From Bradyrhizobium sp. WBOS07 (GTDB taxonomy: Bacteria; Pseudomonadota; Alphaproteobacteria; Rhizobiales; Xanthobacteraceae): DNA of 64,000 bases. Where the stretch lies: the NCBI RefSeq assembly GCF_024585165.1, contig NZ_CP029008.1, positions 4,278,001 to 4,342,000 of the forward strand, given 5' to 3'. The notes under the pieces are model-generated. The model saw nothing but the letters and a program-made list of their open reading frames with translations. It searched no databases and was not told the DNA's origin. This document shows positions 26,238 to 36,148 of this stretch, in pieces (the stretch's first letter is position 1; each line of letters begins with the position of its first letter). The position numbers and the translations under genes were made by a program.

Positions 26238-27206
26238 ATGAGCGAGACGCTCCTGACGCCGATCGAGATCGGCCTGACCGCGGCGATCGTCGCGATCGAG
26301 GGCCATGAGCCGCTGATCCTGACCGCGCGCGGCAGCGACGGGCTGGCCGGCCTGCCGTTCGGCCCGTTCGACGCGCTCGCGCACCGCACCTTCGAGATCG
26401 GCCTGCGCGCCTGGGTCGAGGAGCAGGCGGGCCTGCGGCTCGGCTATGTCGAGCAGCTCTACACCTTCGGCGATCGCGGCCGTCATGCCGAGGCCGGCGA
26501 CACCGGAGCGCATATGGTGTCGATCGGCTATCTCGCGCTGACGCGGGCGGTGGATGGCGAGCTCGCAGCCAACGCGGCGAGCTTCGCCCCATGGTATCGC
26601 TTCTTCCCCTGGGAAGACTGGCGCGAAGAGCCGCCGGCGATCATCGCCCGCGACATCATCCCCGCGCTGACCGAGTGGGCCGCGGAGGAGACGCCGGAAA
26701 CGACGCGCGCGCTGCCGCGCAAGGATCGCGTGCGGTTCTGTTTCGGCCTCGAGGGAGCAGCCTGGGACGAGGAGCGCGTGCTCGACCGCTACGAGCTGCT
26801 GTACGAGGCCGGGCTGGTCGAGGAGGCGCGGCGCGACGGCCGGCCTGCGGCATTAGCGCGCAAGACGCTGCCTCCGCTCGGGACCTCGATGCGGTTCGAC
26901 CATCGCCGGATTCTCGCTACGGCGATCGCGCGGCTGCGTGCAAAACTGAAGTATCGTCCTGTCGTGTTTGAACTTTTGCCGCCCGAATTCACACTTACCG
27001 AACTGCAGCATACGGTGGAGGCGATCTCCGGCCGGCACCTGCACAAGCAGAATTTCCGCCGCCTGGTCGAAATGGAGGCCCTGGTCGAACCGACCGGGGT
27101 GATGTCGACACAGACGGGCGGACGGCCGGCGGCGCTCTACCGTTTCCGCCGCGACGTGCTTCAGGAGCGGCCCGCACCGGGCTTGCGCGTACGCTCCCGG
27201 CGCTAG
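26238..27206 (+). CDS. nadQ: NAD metabolism repressor with Nudix-like and winged-helix domains
   Basis: About 322 residues from the chosen ATG. The N-terminal two thirds is a Nudix-like ligand domain that lacks a canonical Nudix box; residues 155-240 carry a linking domain; the C-terminal 90 residues are a winged helix (FTLTELQHTVEAISGRHLHK, then QNFRRLVEMEALVEPTG and GRPAALYRF). This is the layout of the NrtR/NadQ family; NadQ is the NAD-synthesis repressor described for alphaproteobacteria. Two matching operator-like palindromes precede nadA in this window (37625 and 37698). No such site is seen before this gene. Assignment to NadQ rather than NrtR rests on lineage and target, so it is inference. 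Confidence 0.78.
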   Translation: MSETLLTPIEIGLTAAIVAIEGHEPLILTARGSDGLAGLPFGPFDALAHRTFEIGLRAWVEEQAGLRLGYVEQLYTFGDRGRHAEAGDTGAHMVSIGYLALTRAVDGELAANAASFAPWYRFFPWEDWREEPPAIIARDIIPALTEWAAEETPETTRALPRKDRVRFCFGLEGAAWDEERVLDRYELLYEAGLVEEARRDGRPAALARKTLPPLGTSMRFDHRRILATAIARLRAKLKYRPVVFELLPPEFTLTELQHTVEAISGRHLHKQNFRRLVEMEALVEPTGVMSTQTGGRPAALYRFRRDVLQERPAPGLRVRSRR

Positions 27207-27257
27207 ATCCTGAGATTTGCGCGATCGGCCCCTGCCCGCCGGTCGCCTGGAGGCTTC

Positions 27258-29975
27258 ATGTTCGACGGCCCGTTTGACGTCTTTGCGCTGATCATCGCGA
27301 TCGTCGCCTTCCTGATCGCAATCAAGGCCTCCAGCCAGGCGGCCGAGCTGCGCCGGCGACTGAACGCACTCGAAGCGATGTCTTATGCGCAACGGCCGGT
27401 GCAGCCGCCGCCGCTCATGCCGGTGCAGGAGGAGGCGCCTGCTTCTGCGGCGATGGCGGCCGAGCGGCCGCTTGCGCCTGAGGCCGAGCCGGCGCCGCCT
27501 CCGCTCGACACCGACCAGGCGTCCCCGCCGCCGCTCGCGGCGGGCGTCTCCGCCGATGCGCCGCCTCCCCTGCCTGCGCCCGCGCCCGACATTCGAGAAC
27601 CTGGCTTCGAGGAGCAGCTCGGCACGCGCTGGGTGGTGTGGATCGGCGGCCTTGCGCTCGCGCTCGGCGGCTTCTTCATGGTGCGCTATTCGATCGAGGC
27701 CGGTCTTCTCGGCCCCGGCGTGCGCGTGTTCCTGGGCGGCCTGTTCGCAGCCGCGCTGCTGGGCGCCGGCGAATGGACCCGGCGCAAGGAGAGCATCTCC
27801 AACATCGCGGCGCTGCCGATCGCCAACATCCCGGCGATCCTCACCGCGGCCGGAACGGCGGTGGCGTTCGCCACCATCTACGCCGCCTACGCGCTCTACG
27901 GCTTCCTGGTGCCCGCCACCGCCTTCGTGCTGCTCGGCATCGTGGCGATGTGCACGCTGGCTGCCGCGCTGCTGCACGGACCGGCGCTCGCCGGCCTCGG
28001 CGTGGTCGGCGCCTTCGTGACGCCGGTGCTCGTCTCCAGCGGCAAGCCCGATTATTGGGCGCTCTACATCTATCTCGCCGTCGTCACCGCCGCGAGCTTC
28101 GGCCTCGCCCGCATCCGGCTGTGGCGCTGGCTTGCGGTCACCACGATCGCCTTCGCCGTGCTCTGGCTCTTGCCCGGTCTCGACGCCGAGCAGCTCCAGG
28201 TCGCACCGCACGCCTTCCACGTCATCGCCGGCTTCGTGCTGGCCGCGCTGCTCGTCGTCTGCGGCTTCATGTTCGGGCCTGCAATCGAGGACGGCGAGAT
28301 CGAGCCGATCTCGTCGGGCTCGCTCGGCGCCTATCTGTTCGGCGCGATGCTGATCGTGCTGTCGAGCGCGCATGCGGACCTCGCGCTGATCGCGTTTGCG
28401 CTGCTGGTCGGCGGCACGCTGCTCGTCGCCTGGCGCGCCCCGGCGGCGACCGGCGCGCTCGGCGCGGCTGCGGCGACCGTCTTCATCGTGTTCGCCGAAT
28501 GGGCGGTGCGTGCCAATCCCGACATGCTGGTGCTGCCGGGCGGTGCGATGTCCGGCGTCGGGCCCAGCGCGATCGACAGCTCGGTGACGCTGCATCTGGT
28601 GACGGCCGCGCTTTTCGCCGCCGGCTTCGGAATTGCCGGCTTCCTGGCGCAGGGCCGCTCGAACTCGGCGATCATCCCCGTGGTGTGGTCGGCTGCTGCG
28701 GTCGCAACGCCGATCGCGATCCTGGTCGCGCTCTACGCGCGTATCGCCCATCTCGACCGCTCGATCCCCTTTGCGATCCTCGCGGTGCTGCTCGCAGCAA
28801 GCTTTGGCGCGGCGACCGAGGCGCTGACGCGCCGCGAGACCCGGCCGGGCAGCATGATCTCGACCGCCTTGTTCGCGACCGGCACGCTCGGTGCGCTGGC
28901 GCTGGCGCTGACCTTCGCGCTGGAAAAGGGCTGGCTGACGATCGCGCTGGCGCTGATGTCGCTCGGCACCGCCTGGATCTCGCTGCAGCGGCCGATCCCG
29001 TTCCTGCGCTGGCTCGCCGCCATTTTCGCCGCGCTCGTCACCGCGCGCATCGCCTATGACCCACGCATCGTCGGCGATGCCGTCGGCACCACGCCGATCT
29101 TCAATTGGCTGCTCTGGGGCTACGGCCTGCCGGCGGCCTCGTTCTGGGGCGCGAGCATCTTCCTGCGCCGCCGCGCCGACGATCCGCCGTTGCGCATGGT
29201 CGAGACGGCCGCGATCCTGTTCACCGCGCTGCTCGCTTTCATGGAGATCCGGCACTTTGCGACCGGTGGCCGCATGACGGCCGGCCCCTCGCTGCTCGAA
29301 TTCGCGCTGCAGGTCTGCGTCACGCTCGCGATGGCGATCGGGCTGGAGCGGCTGCGGCTGAGGAGCCAGAGCATCGTGCACAATGTCGGCGCCGTCGTGC
29401 TCACGGCGATTGCCGGATTCATCGCATTGTTCGGTCTCTTGATCCTGGAGAATCCAATGGTGCTCTCCAGCGTCAATGTCGGCGGCCTCGTCTTCAACCT
29501 GCTGCTGCTCGGCTACGCGCTGCCGGCGGTGCTGATGCTGCTGCTGTCCTATGCGGTGGCGGGCCACCGCTCCGTCGCCTACGCCAACACGATCGCGGGC
29601 GGCGCGCTGGTGTTCGCGCTCAGCTATGTGACGCTGGAGATCCGCCGCTTCTATCACGGCCCGGTGCTGCTCTACGGCGGCACCACGAGCGCGGAGCAAT
29701 ATACCTATTCGATCGGCTGGCTGGCGTTCGGGGTGGTGCTGCTCGGCGCGGGTATCCTGTTCAATTCGGAGCGTGCGCGACTGGCCTCTGCCGCCGTCAT
29801 CGCGCTGACCATCCTCAAGGCCTTCGCAATCGACGTGTGGACGCTGACAGGCGTCTACCGCGCGCTGTCGTTCATGTGCCTCGGCGTCGTGCTGGTGGCG
29901 ATCGGCTGGCTGTACCAGCGCATCCTGTTCCGGCGGCAGGTCGTGCCGCCGCCGGCCGCGCCGACCAGCAGCTGA
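27258..29975 (+). CDS. DUF2339 polytopic membrane protein
   Basis: 905 residues. An N-terminal helix and short charged segment (1-45) are followed by a long Pro/Ala-rich linker (about 48-115), then the family signature GTRWVVWIGGLALALGGFFM and MVRYSIEAGLLGPGVRVFLG. About 24 further hydrophobic helices fill the rest. The function of DUF2339 is unknown; an envelope or transport role is possible. It begins 51 bases after the NadQ-like gene and could be read from the same transcript. Confidence 0.85.
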   Translation: MFDGPFDVFALIIAIVAFLIAIKASSQAAELRRRLNALEAMSYAQRPVQPPPLMPVQEEAPASAAMAAERPLAPEAEPAPPPLDTDQASPPPLAAGVSADAPPPLPAPAPDIREPGFEEQLGTRWVVWIGGLALALGGFFMVRYSIEAGLLGPGVRVFLGGLFAAALLGAGEWTRRKESISNIAALPIANIPAILTAAGTAVAFATIYAAYALYGFLVPATAFVLLGIVAMCTLAAALLHGPALAGLGVVGAFVTPVLVSSGKPDYWALYIYLAVVTAASFGLARIRLWRWLAVTTIAFAVLWLLPGLDAEQLQVAPHAFHVIAGFVLAALLVVCGFMFGPAIEDGEIEPISSGSLGAYLFGAMLIVLSSAHADLALIAFALLVGGTLLVAWRAPAATGALGAAAATVFIVFAEWAVRANPDMLVLPGGAMSGVGPSAIDSSVTLHLVTAALFAAGFGIAGFLAQGRSNSAIIPVVWSAAAVATPIAILVALYARIAHLDRSIPFAILAVLLAASFGAATEALTRRETRPGSMISTALFATGTLGALALALTFALEKGWLTIALALMSLGTAWISLQRPIPFLRWLAAIFAALVTARIAYDPRIVGDAVGTTPIFNWLLWGYGLPAASFWGASIFLRRRADDPPLRMVETAAILFTALLAFMEIRHFATGGRMTAGPSLLEFALQVCVTLAMAIGLERLRLRSQSIVHNVGAVVLTAIAGFIALFGLLILENPMVLSSVNVGGLVFNLLLLGYALPAVLMLLLSYAVAGHRSVAYANTIAGGALVFALSYVTLEIRRFYHGPVLLYGGTTSAEQYTYSIGWLAFGVVLLGAGILFNSERARLASAAVIALTILKAFAIDVWTLTGVYRALSFMCLGVVLVAIGWLYQRILFRRQVVPPPAAPTSS

Positions 29976-30038
29976 ACGGTTGGAGCGTGATCTGTGCGGA
30001 AAGCCGCGTCACGCGTTTCCGGATCATGCTCCTGAAGA

Positions 30039-31727
30039 TCAGGCCGCGCGGACCGATTCCAGGAACTGCGCGACCTCGACCTTCAGGCGGGTGCTGTCGG
30101 TCGCCAGCGACTTCGCGGCCGAAAGCACCTCACCGGAGGCCGAGCCGGTGTCGATCGCGCCGCGCTGCACGTTGGTGATGTTGGACGAGACCTCCTGGGT
30201 GCCGAGGGCAGCCTGCTGGACGTTGCGCGAAATCTCCTGCGTCGCGGCGCCCTGCTCCTCGACAGCGGCGGCGATGGCCGAGGCCACCTCGGACAGCCGC
30301 TCGATGGTGCCGCCGATCTCTTGGATGGCGCTGACGGATTCCTGCGTCGCGGCCTGAATCCCCGCGACCTGCGCCCCGATCTCGCCGGTCGCCTTCGCGG
30401 TCTGCTCGGCCAGTGCCTTGACCTCCGATGCGACGACGGCAAAGCCGCGGCCGGCTTCGCCGGCGCGCGCCGCCTCGATGGTCGCATTCAGCGCCAGCAG
30501 GTTGGTCTGGCCCGCGATGGTGTTGATGAGCTCGACGACGTCGCCGATGCGAGAGGCCGCCTGCGACAGCGCGTTGACGCGATCGTTGGTCCGCGCCGCC
30601 TGCTCGACGGCTTCCGCAGCCATCCGCGCCGAATCCTGCACGCGGCGGCTGATCTCTGTGATCGAGGACGACAGCTCTTCCGAGGCGGACGCCACGGCCT
30701 GGACGTTAGTGGAGGCTTCCTCGGACGCAGCCGCAACGACGGTTGCGAGCTGCTGGCCGCGCTGCGCCGTACCGCTCAGCGTGGCCGCGGAAGCCTCGAG
30801 CTCGGTCGAGGCCGACGACACGGTCTCGACGACCTCGCCGATCATGACCTCGAAATTGCGCGTGATGGCATCGACACGGCGGCCGCGTTCGATCTTGGCC
30901 TCGGCGTCGCGCGCGGCAGCCTCGTCGGCGGCCTTCTTGGCGATCAACGCCTCCTTGAAGATCTGCAGCGCGTCCGCCATCGAACCGATCTCGGTCTTCT
31001 CGCCGCGATGCGGCACCTCGGCCGAGAGGTCGCCTTCGCCGAGCGACTGCATCGGCCGGATGATCGAGGCGATGCCGCGAGAGACGTCACGCACGAGATA
31101 ATAGGCGGCGCCGATCGCGATCACGACGGCTGCAACGATGATGCCGACGAGCACGCGGAAGATGGTGGCGTAGCTGTCGGCCGCCTCCTTCGTTTCAGCT
31201 TCGGCGCCGCTGTTGTTGAGCTCGATGCTCTTCAGGAGCAGAGGATCCGCCGCCTGAGCCATCTTCGCGACCTTGGTCTGCAACAGTTCGTTGGCCTCCG
31301 TCGGAAAACGGCCGGGGCTCTTGCGCGACAGCGCCATCGTCTCCTGAACCCCGCTCAGGTAGTCGGCCCAGGCCTTGGTCCATTGTTCATAGATCTGGCG
31401 TTCCTCCGGCAACGTAATCAGGCCTTCGTAGACCTTGCGCGTCTTCTCGATGCGCTCGCGTAGCGGGGCCATGCGCTTCTCGGCGGCGTCCTTGCCTTCA
31501 ATGCTCTCCTGCATCAGGTGCAGGCGCAGCACGACGCGCAGCTCGTTGATGTCGGCGCGCATGGAGCCGAGCGCGCGCACGCTCGGCAGCCAGCTCTCCG
31601 CGATCTCGACCGTGTGGGCGTTGATGTTCTGCATGGTGCAGATCGCCATCACGCCGACACCGGCGAGCGAGAGAACGAGGACCGACAACACGGTCAAGAG
31701 CTTGAAGACGATCGACAGTTTCGACAT
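30039..31727 (-). CDS. Methyl-accepting chemotaxis protein (4HB sensor)
   Basis: 562 residues. TM1 lies at about 9-31, a periplasmic four-helix-bundle sensor domain at 33-190, TM2 at about 191-213 (RVLVGIIVAAVVIAIGAAYY), then HAMP (about 214-266) and a signalling domain. The hairpin tip has [20 protein letters not shown], followed by [20 protein letters not shown]. The ligand is unknown. The C-terminus is EVAQFLESVRAA. I use ATG 31727, which puts the first helix at the N-terminus. The next gene upstream encodes a second receptor in the same orientation. Confidence 0.9.
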   Translation of the reverse strand: MSKLSIVFKLLTVLSVLVLSLAGVGVMAICTMQNINAHTVEIAESWLPSVRALGSMRADINELRVVLRLHLMQESIEGKDAAEKRMAPLRERIEKTRKVYEGLITLPEERQIYEQWTKAWADYLSGVQETMALSRKSPGRFPTEANELLQTKVAKMAQAADPLLLKSIELNNSGAEAETKEAADSYATIFRVLVGIIVAAVVIAIGAAYYLVRDVSRGIASIIRPMQSLGEGDLSAEVPHRGEKTEIGSMADALQIFKEALIAKKAADEAAARDAEAKIERGRRVDAITRNFEVMIGEVVETVSSASTELEASAATLSGTAQRGQQLATVVAAASEEASTNVQAVASASEELSSSITEISRRVQDSARMAAEAVEQAARTNDRVNALSQAASRIGDVVELINTIAGQTNLLALNATIEAARAGEAGRGFAVVASEVKALAEQTAKATGEIGAQVAGIQAATQESVSAIQEIGGTIERLSEVASAIAAAVEEQGAATQEISRNVQQAALGTQEVSSNITNVQRGAIDTGSASGEVLSAAKSLATDSTRLKVEVAQFLESVRAA

Positions 31728-32008
31728 CACACACATCCTAACGAAGCCTGGCAACGCGCACGTCACCTGCGCCACAGCGTCCCGATGGACGACCGAGCGA
31801 GGTCAGTTCAACAATGCTGGCTGGTTCTTATCCCGTAAGATTGCCTCCATAGTTGCAAACAGGCGTTAACAGGAAGCTACGTTGAATTACGGAATTCGGC
31901 AGCGCCGACTTTATATGTTCCGCAACCATCTATGCGGGACGGCAGCGATCGCGCAGCGCCATACCACGGCACCGCCCCCGGGTATTTCGAACAGGCATGA
32001 CAGGCGGC

Positions 32009-32045
32009 TCAGGCCGCCCGCACCGTCTCCAGGAAGTGCGCGCCG
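32009..32045 (-). pseudogene. Remnant of a chemoreceptor C-terminus
   Basis: Reading the minus strand, this short stretch encodes AHFLETVRAA and a stop codon just after the stop of the upstream-encoded receptor (32046), in a different frame. It resembles the tail FLESVRAA of the receptor at 30039-31727. It looks like a leftover of a third receptor gene or of recombination between tandem copies. Confidence 0.6.
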
Positions 32046-33782
32046 TCAGGCGGCGCGTACGGTGCGGACAAACTTGTCGACTTCGAGCTTGAGGCGGTTG
32101 CTGTCGCCGGACAGCATCTGGGCGGCGGACAGCACCTGCGAGGAGGCCGAGCCGGTCTCGCTCGCGCCGTGCTGCACGTCGGTGATGTTGGACGACACCT
32201 GATGGGTGCCTGCCGCCGCCTGCTGCACGTTGCGGGAGATCTCCTGCGTCGCCGCGCCCTGCTCTTCGACGGCAGCCGCGATCGTCGAGGAGATCTCCGA
32301 CAGTTTTTCGATGGTGTGGCTGATGTCCTTGATCGCGCCGACGGAATGTTCGGTGGCGGTCTGGATGCTGGCGATCTGCTGGCCGATCTCGCCGGTCGCC
32401 TTCGCGGTCTGCTCGGCGAGCGCCTTGACTTCGGAGGCGACGACGGCAAAGCCGCGGCCGGCCTCGCCGGCGCGCGCGGCCTCGATGGTTGCATTGAGCG
32501 CCAGGAGATTGGTCTGACCGGCGATGGTGTTGATCAGCTCGACCACGTCGCCGATCCGCGCCGCAGCGGCGGAGAGCTCCCCCACGCGGTCGGTCGTGGT
32601 GCGGGCCTGGCTCACCGCTTCGCCCGCGACGCGAGCGGATTCCTGCACCTGGCGGCTGATCTCGGTGATCGACGACGACAGCTCTTCGGTCGCCGAGGCC
32701 ACCGACTGCACGTTGGTGGACGCTTCCTCGGAGGCGGAAGCAACCATCGTGGTGAGCTGCTGGCCACGCGCCGCGGTCGATGTGAGCGTCGAGGCCGAGG
32801 CTTCCAGTTCGGTCGCCGCCGAGGACACGGTATCGACGATCTCGCCGATCGCGGCTTCGAAGCCGTCAGCAAGCTTGTGCATCTCGGCCGTGCGCTGCGC
32901 GGCCGCGATTTGATCCTGCCTGATCTTGGCCTCGGCCTCTTCGCGCGCCTTCTGTTCCGAGACGATCTTGAATTTCTCGACGGCCGCAGCGACGCCGCCA
33001 ACCTCGTCCTTGCGTCCGAGGCCGGGCAGCACCACCGAGAAATCGCCGCCGGCGAGCCTGTCCATGGCCACGGTGAGCGCCCGAATTGGGCGGGCGATGG
33101 TCACGAACGACATCAGCCAGGAGCCGACGAGGACGAGCATGGCGAGTGCGCCGACCAGGATCGCAAGCTGCTCGCTCGATTTCATCTGGGCAGCGGACGC
33201 AGCATTTTTCTCGTCGGATTTGTGTCTCGCGTAATCGGCAATCTGACGGATCAGCACATCGAGCTCGCCGGCGATCGGCAGGGTCACCTCGCGTGCGATG
33301 CGAATGACGTCTTCGTTGAGCTTGGCAGCACGCGCCGGGCCGTCTGCACCGCTGGCGGCCAAGGCTTCGCCGCGCACGCCCGCGATCTGCTGCGCCGCCT
33401 TTGCGTAGTTGGCGGCCAGCGATCTCAGTTTCTCCATGCGAGCGCGATTCTCGGGCTCTTGAGAAAGCTTCAGCATCTGATCGACCAGCAGGTTCGTCGA
33501 TTTCTGCTGGTCGCCCAGGCTCGTGGTGGCCTTTTGAATGTCGGCCAAGCTATTGGCGAGACGAAGGTCGCGTACGGCGAGCTGCATGCCGCGAACCGTC
33601 ACCTCGGCCTCAACTGCGTCGCGCGCGATCTGCTGCTGCGCAAGCGCGCTCTGGCTGCTCTCTCGGATGCTCGCATTGCCGAGCATCTGACTTGCGATCA
33701 TGGCGCCGACCAGGAGTACCCCTAGTGCAGACGCAATCGCCAGCTTGGTCCCGATCTTCAGATTCTGAACAAGGCTCAACAT
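32046..33782 (-). CDS. Methyl-accepting chemotaxis protein
   Basis: 578 residues. TM1 is at about 12-34 and a helical periplasmic domain covers 35-200. TM2 ([20 protein letters not shown]) is followed by HAMP with [20 protein letters not shown], and the signalling domain has the same hairpin tip as the neighbouring receptor. From about residue 330 onward the two are nearly identical. The C-terminus is [12 protein letters not shown]. The start is set at ATG 33782. No che genes are nearby, so both receptors must work with a pathway encoded elsewhere. Confidence 0.9.
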   Translation of the reverse strand: MLSLVQNLKIGTKLAIASALGVLLVGAMIASQMLGNASIRESSQSALAQQQIARDAVEAEVTVRGMQLAVRDLRLANSLADIQKATTSLGDQQKSTNLLVDQMLKLSQEPENRARMEKLRSLAANYAKAAQQIAGVRGEALAASGADGPARAAKLNEDVIRIAREVTLPIAGELDVLIRQIADYARHKSDEKNAASAAQMKSSEQLAILVGALAMLVLVGSWLMSFVTIARPIRALTVAMDRLAGGDFSVVLPGLGRKDEVGGVAAAVEKFKIVSEQKAREEAEAKIRQDQIAAAQRTAEMHKLADGFEAAIGEIVDTVSSAATELEASASTLTSTAARGQQLTTMVASASEEASTNVQSVASATEELSSSITEISRQVQESARVAGEAVSQARTTTDRVGELSAAAARIGDVVELINTIAGQTNLLALNATIEAARAGEAGRGFAVVASEVKALAEQTAKATGEIGQQIASIQTATEHSVGAIKDISHTIEKLSEISSTIAAAVEEQGAATQEISRNVQQAAAGTHQVSSNITDVQHGASETGSASSQVLSAAQMLSGDSNRLKLEVDKFVRTVRAA

Positions 33783-33986
33783 GGCATGTTTCCCCCGGAG
33801 GAAATCCGCAACCGAGTCATTGTCGGCCGCCCGGCGTCGACTGCGCCGTTGCACAAAAATTGAGCGCCTCACGTTCCGATTTGGTTAACGGAATCCCTCG
33901 CAGAAATACTCAGTTTCTTCGCTAAATGATTGAAGCCGAAGGGAAATGATCTCGCCCTAGTTGTAAAATGCAGCCTCAGGTCGGAT

Positions 33987-34232
33987 CTAGGAAGCCTTGC
34001 ATCCGGCGCTCTCGCCGACAAGGCTGATGCGGAAGACCGGCTTCTTGTTCTCGTCGAGCAGCTCCATGCACCACTCGGCGTTCGGCTTCAGGCTGCGCGC
34101 GATGCCGCCGAGCAAATTGGCGCAGACCTCCGTCATCTCGGTCCAGGCGGCCGCGCGATCCTCGAACTCATATGGCTGGTCGGCGGCGCCGGAATAGCGA
34201 CCGGTACTGATGCGGAAGAAGTACAGCGACAT
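33987..34232 (-). CDS. DUF6894-like small protein
   Basis: 81 residues beginning MSLYFFRIS and containing DQPYEFEDRAAAWTEMTEVCANL, a layout shared by many small rhizobial proteins assigned to DUF6894. It is cytoplasmic, with no signal. The function is unknown. The last residues (GCKAS) are atypical but codon use is normal. Confidence 0.75.
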   Translation of the reverse strand: MSLYFFRISTGRYSGAADQPYEFEDRAAAWTEMTEVCANLLGGIARSLKPNAEWCMELLDENKKPVFRISLVGESAGCKAS

Positions 34233-34360
34233 CGTTGAACCCTTTTATCGGGCCGCGCCCCCCGGCCGTACGCAAACTGAAGCGCGAACCGCTACCAACG
34301 CATGAAAGCCGCCGTCCGTATGACTACGGCACGGCAGCTTCATGTTCGAAGGAGGTCTTC

Positions 34361-34388
34361 AATAAAAAAGTGTGCGGGCGTCCCGCAC
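34361..34388 (-). terminator. Rho-independent terminator of the secreted Cys-rich protein gene
   Basis: On the minus strand GTGCGGG-ACG-CCCGCAC forms a perfect 7-bp stem, followed by ACTTTTTTATT. It lies 8 bases after the stop codon of the gene at 34396-35007. This is one of the clearest intrinsic terminators in the window. Confidence 0.88.
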
Positions 34389-34395
34389 GGCCGTC

Positions 34396-35007
34396 TCACT
34401 GGGTGGAGCGGCGCAGCTCCAGCGGGGCCTCGTTCTTGGCGGGCTCGGACCTCACTTCGGCCTTGGCCTCCGCCTTCACCGGCTCGAGCCGGCTGCTCTC
34501 GACACGCGGCGTCTCCACGCGCGCGGCGACCTCGGTGTTGGCCGGGCTGACCGAACCGGTGTGCTCCGGCCTGTGCAGCGAGCGCGGCCGCGCTGCAGCG
34601 CGGGCCATCAGCATCTGGTTGCCGCCCTGGTGACGGAAGTCGCAATAGGCGAAGCCCATGCCCGACACGGAGCCGCGGAAGCTGCGATCGTCCGTCTTTT
34701 CCAGGTTGAAACAGGGCTCGAACGGAATCCCTTTGATCGAGGCGCAGACATTCTGGCCGCGGATCTGGAGCGTATTGCCGGGCAGGCGGAGATGCTTGAC
34801 CGGGCCCGCACCCGAGAACTGCACCGCACCAGCGGCGCCGAGATCGTCGAGGATGCGGCCTGCACCGCGGGTGCCGTCGAAACAGGTGAAGGCAAACACT
34901 TTGCCGGCGACGAAGCGACGCGCCTCGTCGGCGTTCATGCTTCCGGCAACGGCCGGCGCAAACGTTGCTGCCGCCGTGACAGCCCCCAACACAAAACGCG
35001 CAAGCAT
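34396..35007 (-). CDS. Exported hypothetical protein with conserved cysteines
   Basis: 203 residues from ATG 35007, with a signal peptide (1-22). The mature N-terminal part (about 23-130) has cysteines in FAFTCFDGTRGAGR, GQNVCASIKG, FEPCFNLEK and FAYCDFRH, which may form disulfides. The C-terminal 70 residues are low-complexity, rich in Glu, Pro and Ala. It probably acts in the periplasm and its function is unknown. A good intrinsic terminator follows. Confidence 0.75.
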   Translation of the reverse strand: MLARFVLGAVTAAATFAPAVAGSMNADEARRFVAGKVFAFTCFDGTRGAGRILDDLGAAGAVQFSGAGPVKHLRLPGNTLQIRGQNVCASIKGIPFEPCFNLEKTDDRSFRGSVSGMGFAYCDFRHQGGNQMLMARAAARPRSLHRPEHTGSVSPANTEVAARVETPRVESSRLEPVKAEAKAEVRSEPAKNEAPLELRRSTQ

Positions 35008-35120
35008 GCTCAACTCCGAACCCAACCCCGCAGCGGGCGATGCCTTATCTCTTTACCCGCTGCTTACCATACGAACCATGGCGACATTGAAGCAGCTTGG
35101 TTGGTAAAGTCTGAACGCCG

Positions 35121-36107
35121 TTAGACAATTTTTACCACGATACGGCCGCGCACCGCACCGGCCAGAATCTTGGCGCCCCAATCCGAAACCTCGGCAAGCG
35201 AAATTTCCTTAGTGATTTCAGCTAGTTTTGTCCGATCGAGATCGGATGCGAGGCGCTGCCAGGCGGCCTTTCTGGGCTCGATCGGACACATCACCGAATC
35301 GATGCCGAGAAGGCACACTCCGCGCAAAATAAACGGTGCCACCGAGGACGGCAGGTCCATGCCCGCCGCCAGGCCACACGCCGCGATCGCTCCGCCATAT
35401 CGCGTCATCGAGAGCAGATTGGCGAGGGTGGTCGAGCCGACGCTGTCGACGCCACCGGCCCAGCGCTCCTTGGCGAGAGGTTTGGCCGAACCGGACAGTT
35501 CGTTACGGTCGATGATTTCGGCAGCGCCCAGGTGCTTCAGATAGTCGGCCTCAGAGGCCCGGCCGGTCGAGGCGATGACGTGGTAGCCGAGCTTGGAGAG
35601 CACGGCGATCGCGACCGAGCCGACGCCGCCGGCGGCACCGGTCACCACCACCGGGCCGCTCTTCGGCGACAAACCGTGCTTCTCCAGTGCCAGCACCGCG
35701 AGCATCGCGGTGAAGCCGGCGGTGCCGATCGCCATGGCATCGCGCGCCGAGAGCCCCTCCGGCAAGGCGACCAGCCAGTCGCCCTTCACCCGTGCCTTCT
35801 CGGCATAGGCGCCGAGATGGGTCTCGCCCATGCCCCATCCAGTGCAGACCACCTTGTCGCCGGCCTTCCACTGCGGATGCGAGGAGGCCTCGACCGTACC
35901 GGCGAAGTCGATGCCGGCGATCATCGGGAAGCGGCGCACTACCGGCGCCTTGCCGGTGAGCGCAAGGCCGTCCTTGTAGTTCAGCGTCGACCATTCGACC
36001 CGGACGGTGACATCGCCGTCCATCAGCTCGGCTTCATCGAACTGCGTGAGCGCGGCAACGGTGCCCTTGTCCGCCTTGTCGATCCGGATCGCCTTGAATG
36101 TGGCCAC
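35121..36107 (-). CDS. acuI: Acrylyl-CoA reductase-like MDR oxidoreductase (AcuI/YhdH)
   Basis: 328 residues of the medium-chain reductase superfamily, AcuI/YhdH branch. Substrate-domain motifs [18 protein letters not shown] and [13 protein letters not shown] are followed by the NADPH-binding [23 protein letters not shown] and the [17 protein letters not shown] block. AcuI reduces acryloyl-CoA to propionyl-CoA with NADPH and protects cells from this electrophile. It follows the MFS gene by 41 bases on the same strand and is probably co-transcribed with it. Confidence 0.88.
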   Translation of the reverse strand: MATFKAIRIDKADKGTVAALTQFDEAELMDGDVTVRVEWSTLNYKDGLALTGKAPVVRRFPMIAGIDFAGTVEASSHPQWKAGDKVVCTGWGMGETHLGAYAEKARVKGDWLVALPEGLSARDAMAIGTAGFTAMLAVLALEKHGLSPKSGPVVVTGAAGGVGSVAIAVLSKLGYHVIASTGRASEADYLKHLGAAEIIDRNELSGSAKPLAKERWAGGVDSVGSTTLANLLSMTRYGGAIAACGLAAGMDLPSSVAPFILRGVCLLGIDSVMCPIEPRKAAWQRLASDLDRTKLAEITKEISLAEVSDWGAKILAGAVRGRIVVKIV

Positions 36108-36148
36108 GACTGAACTCCCTGACTTGTCTGTCCGGGATGTTTAGCCGA

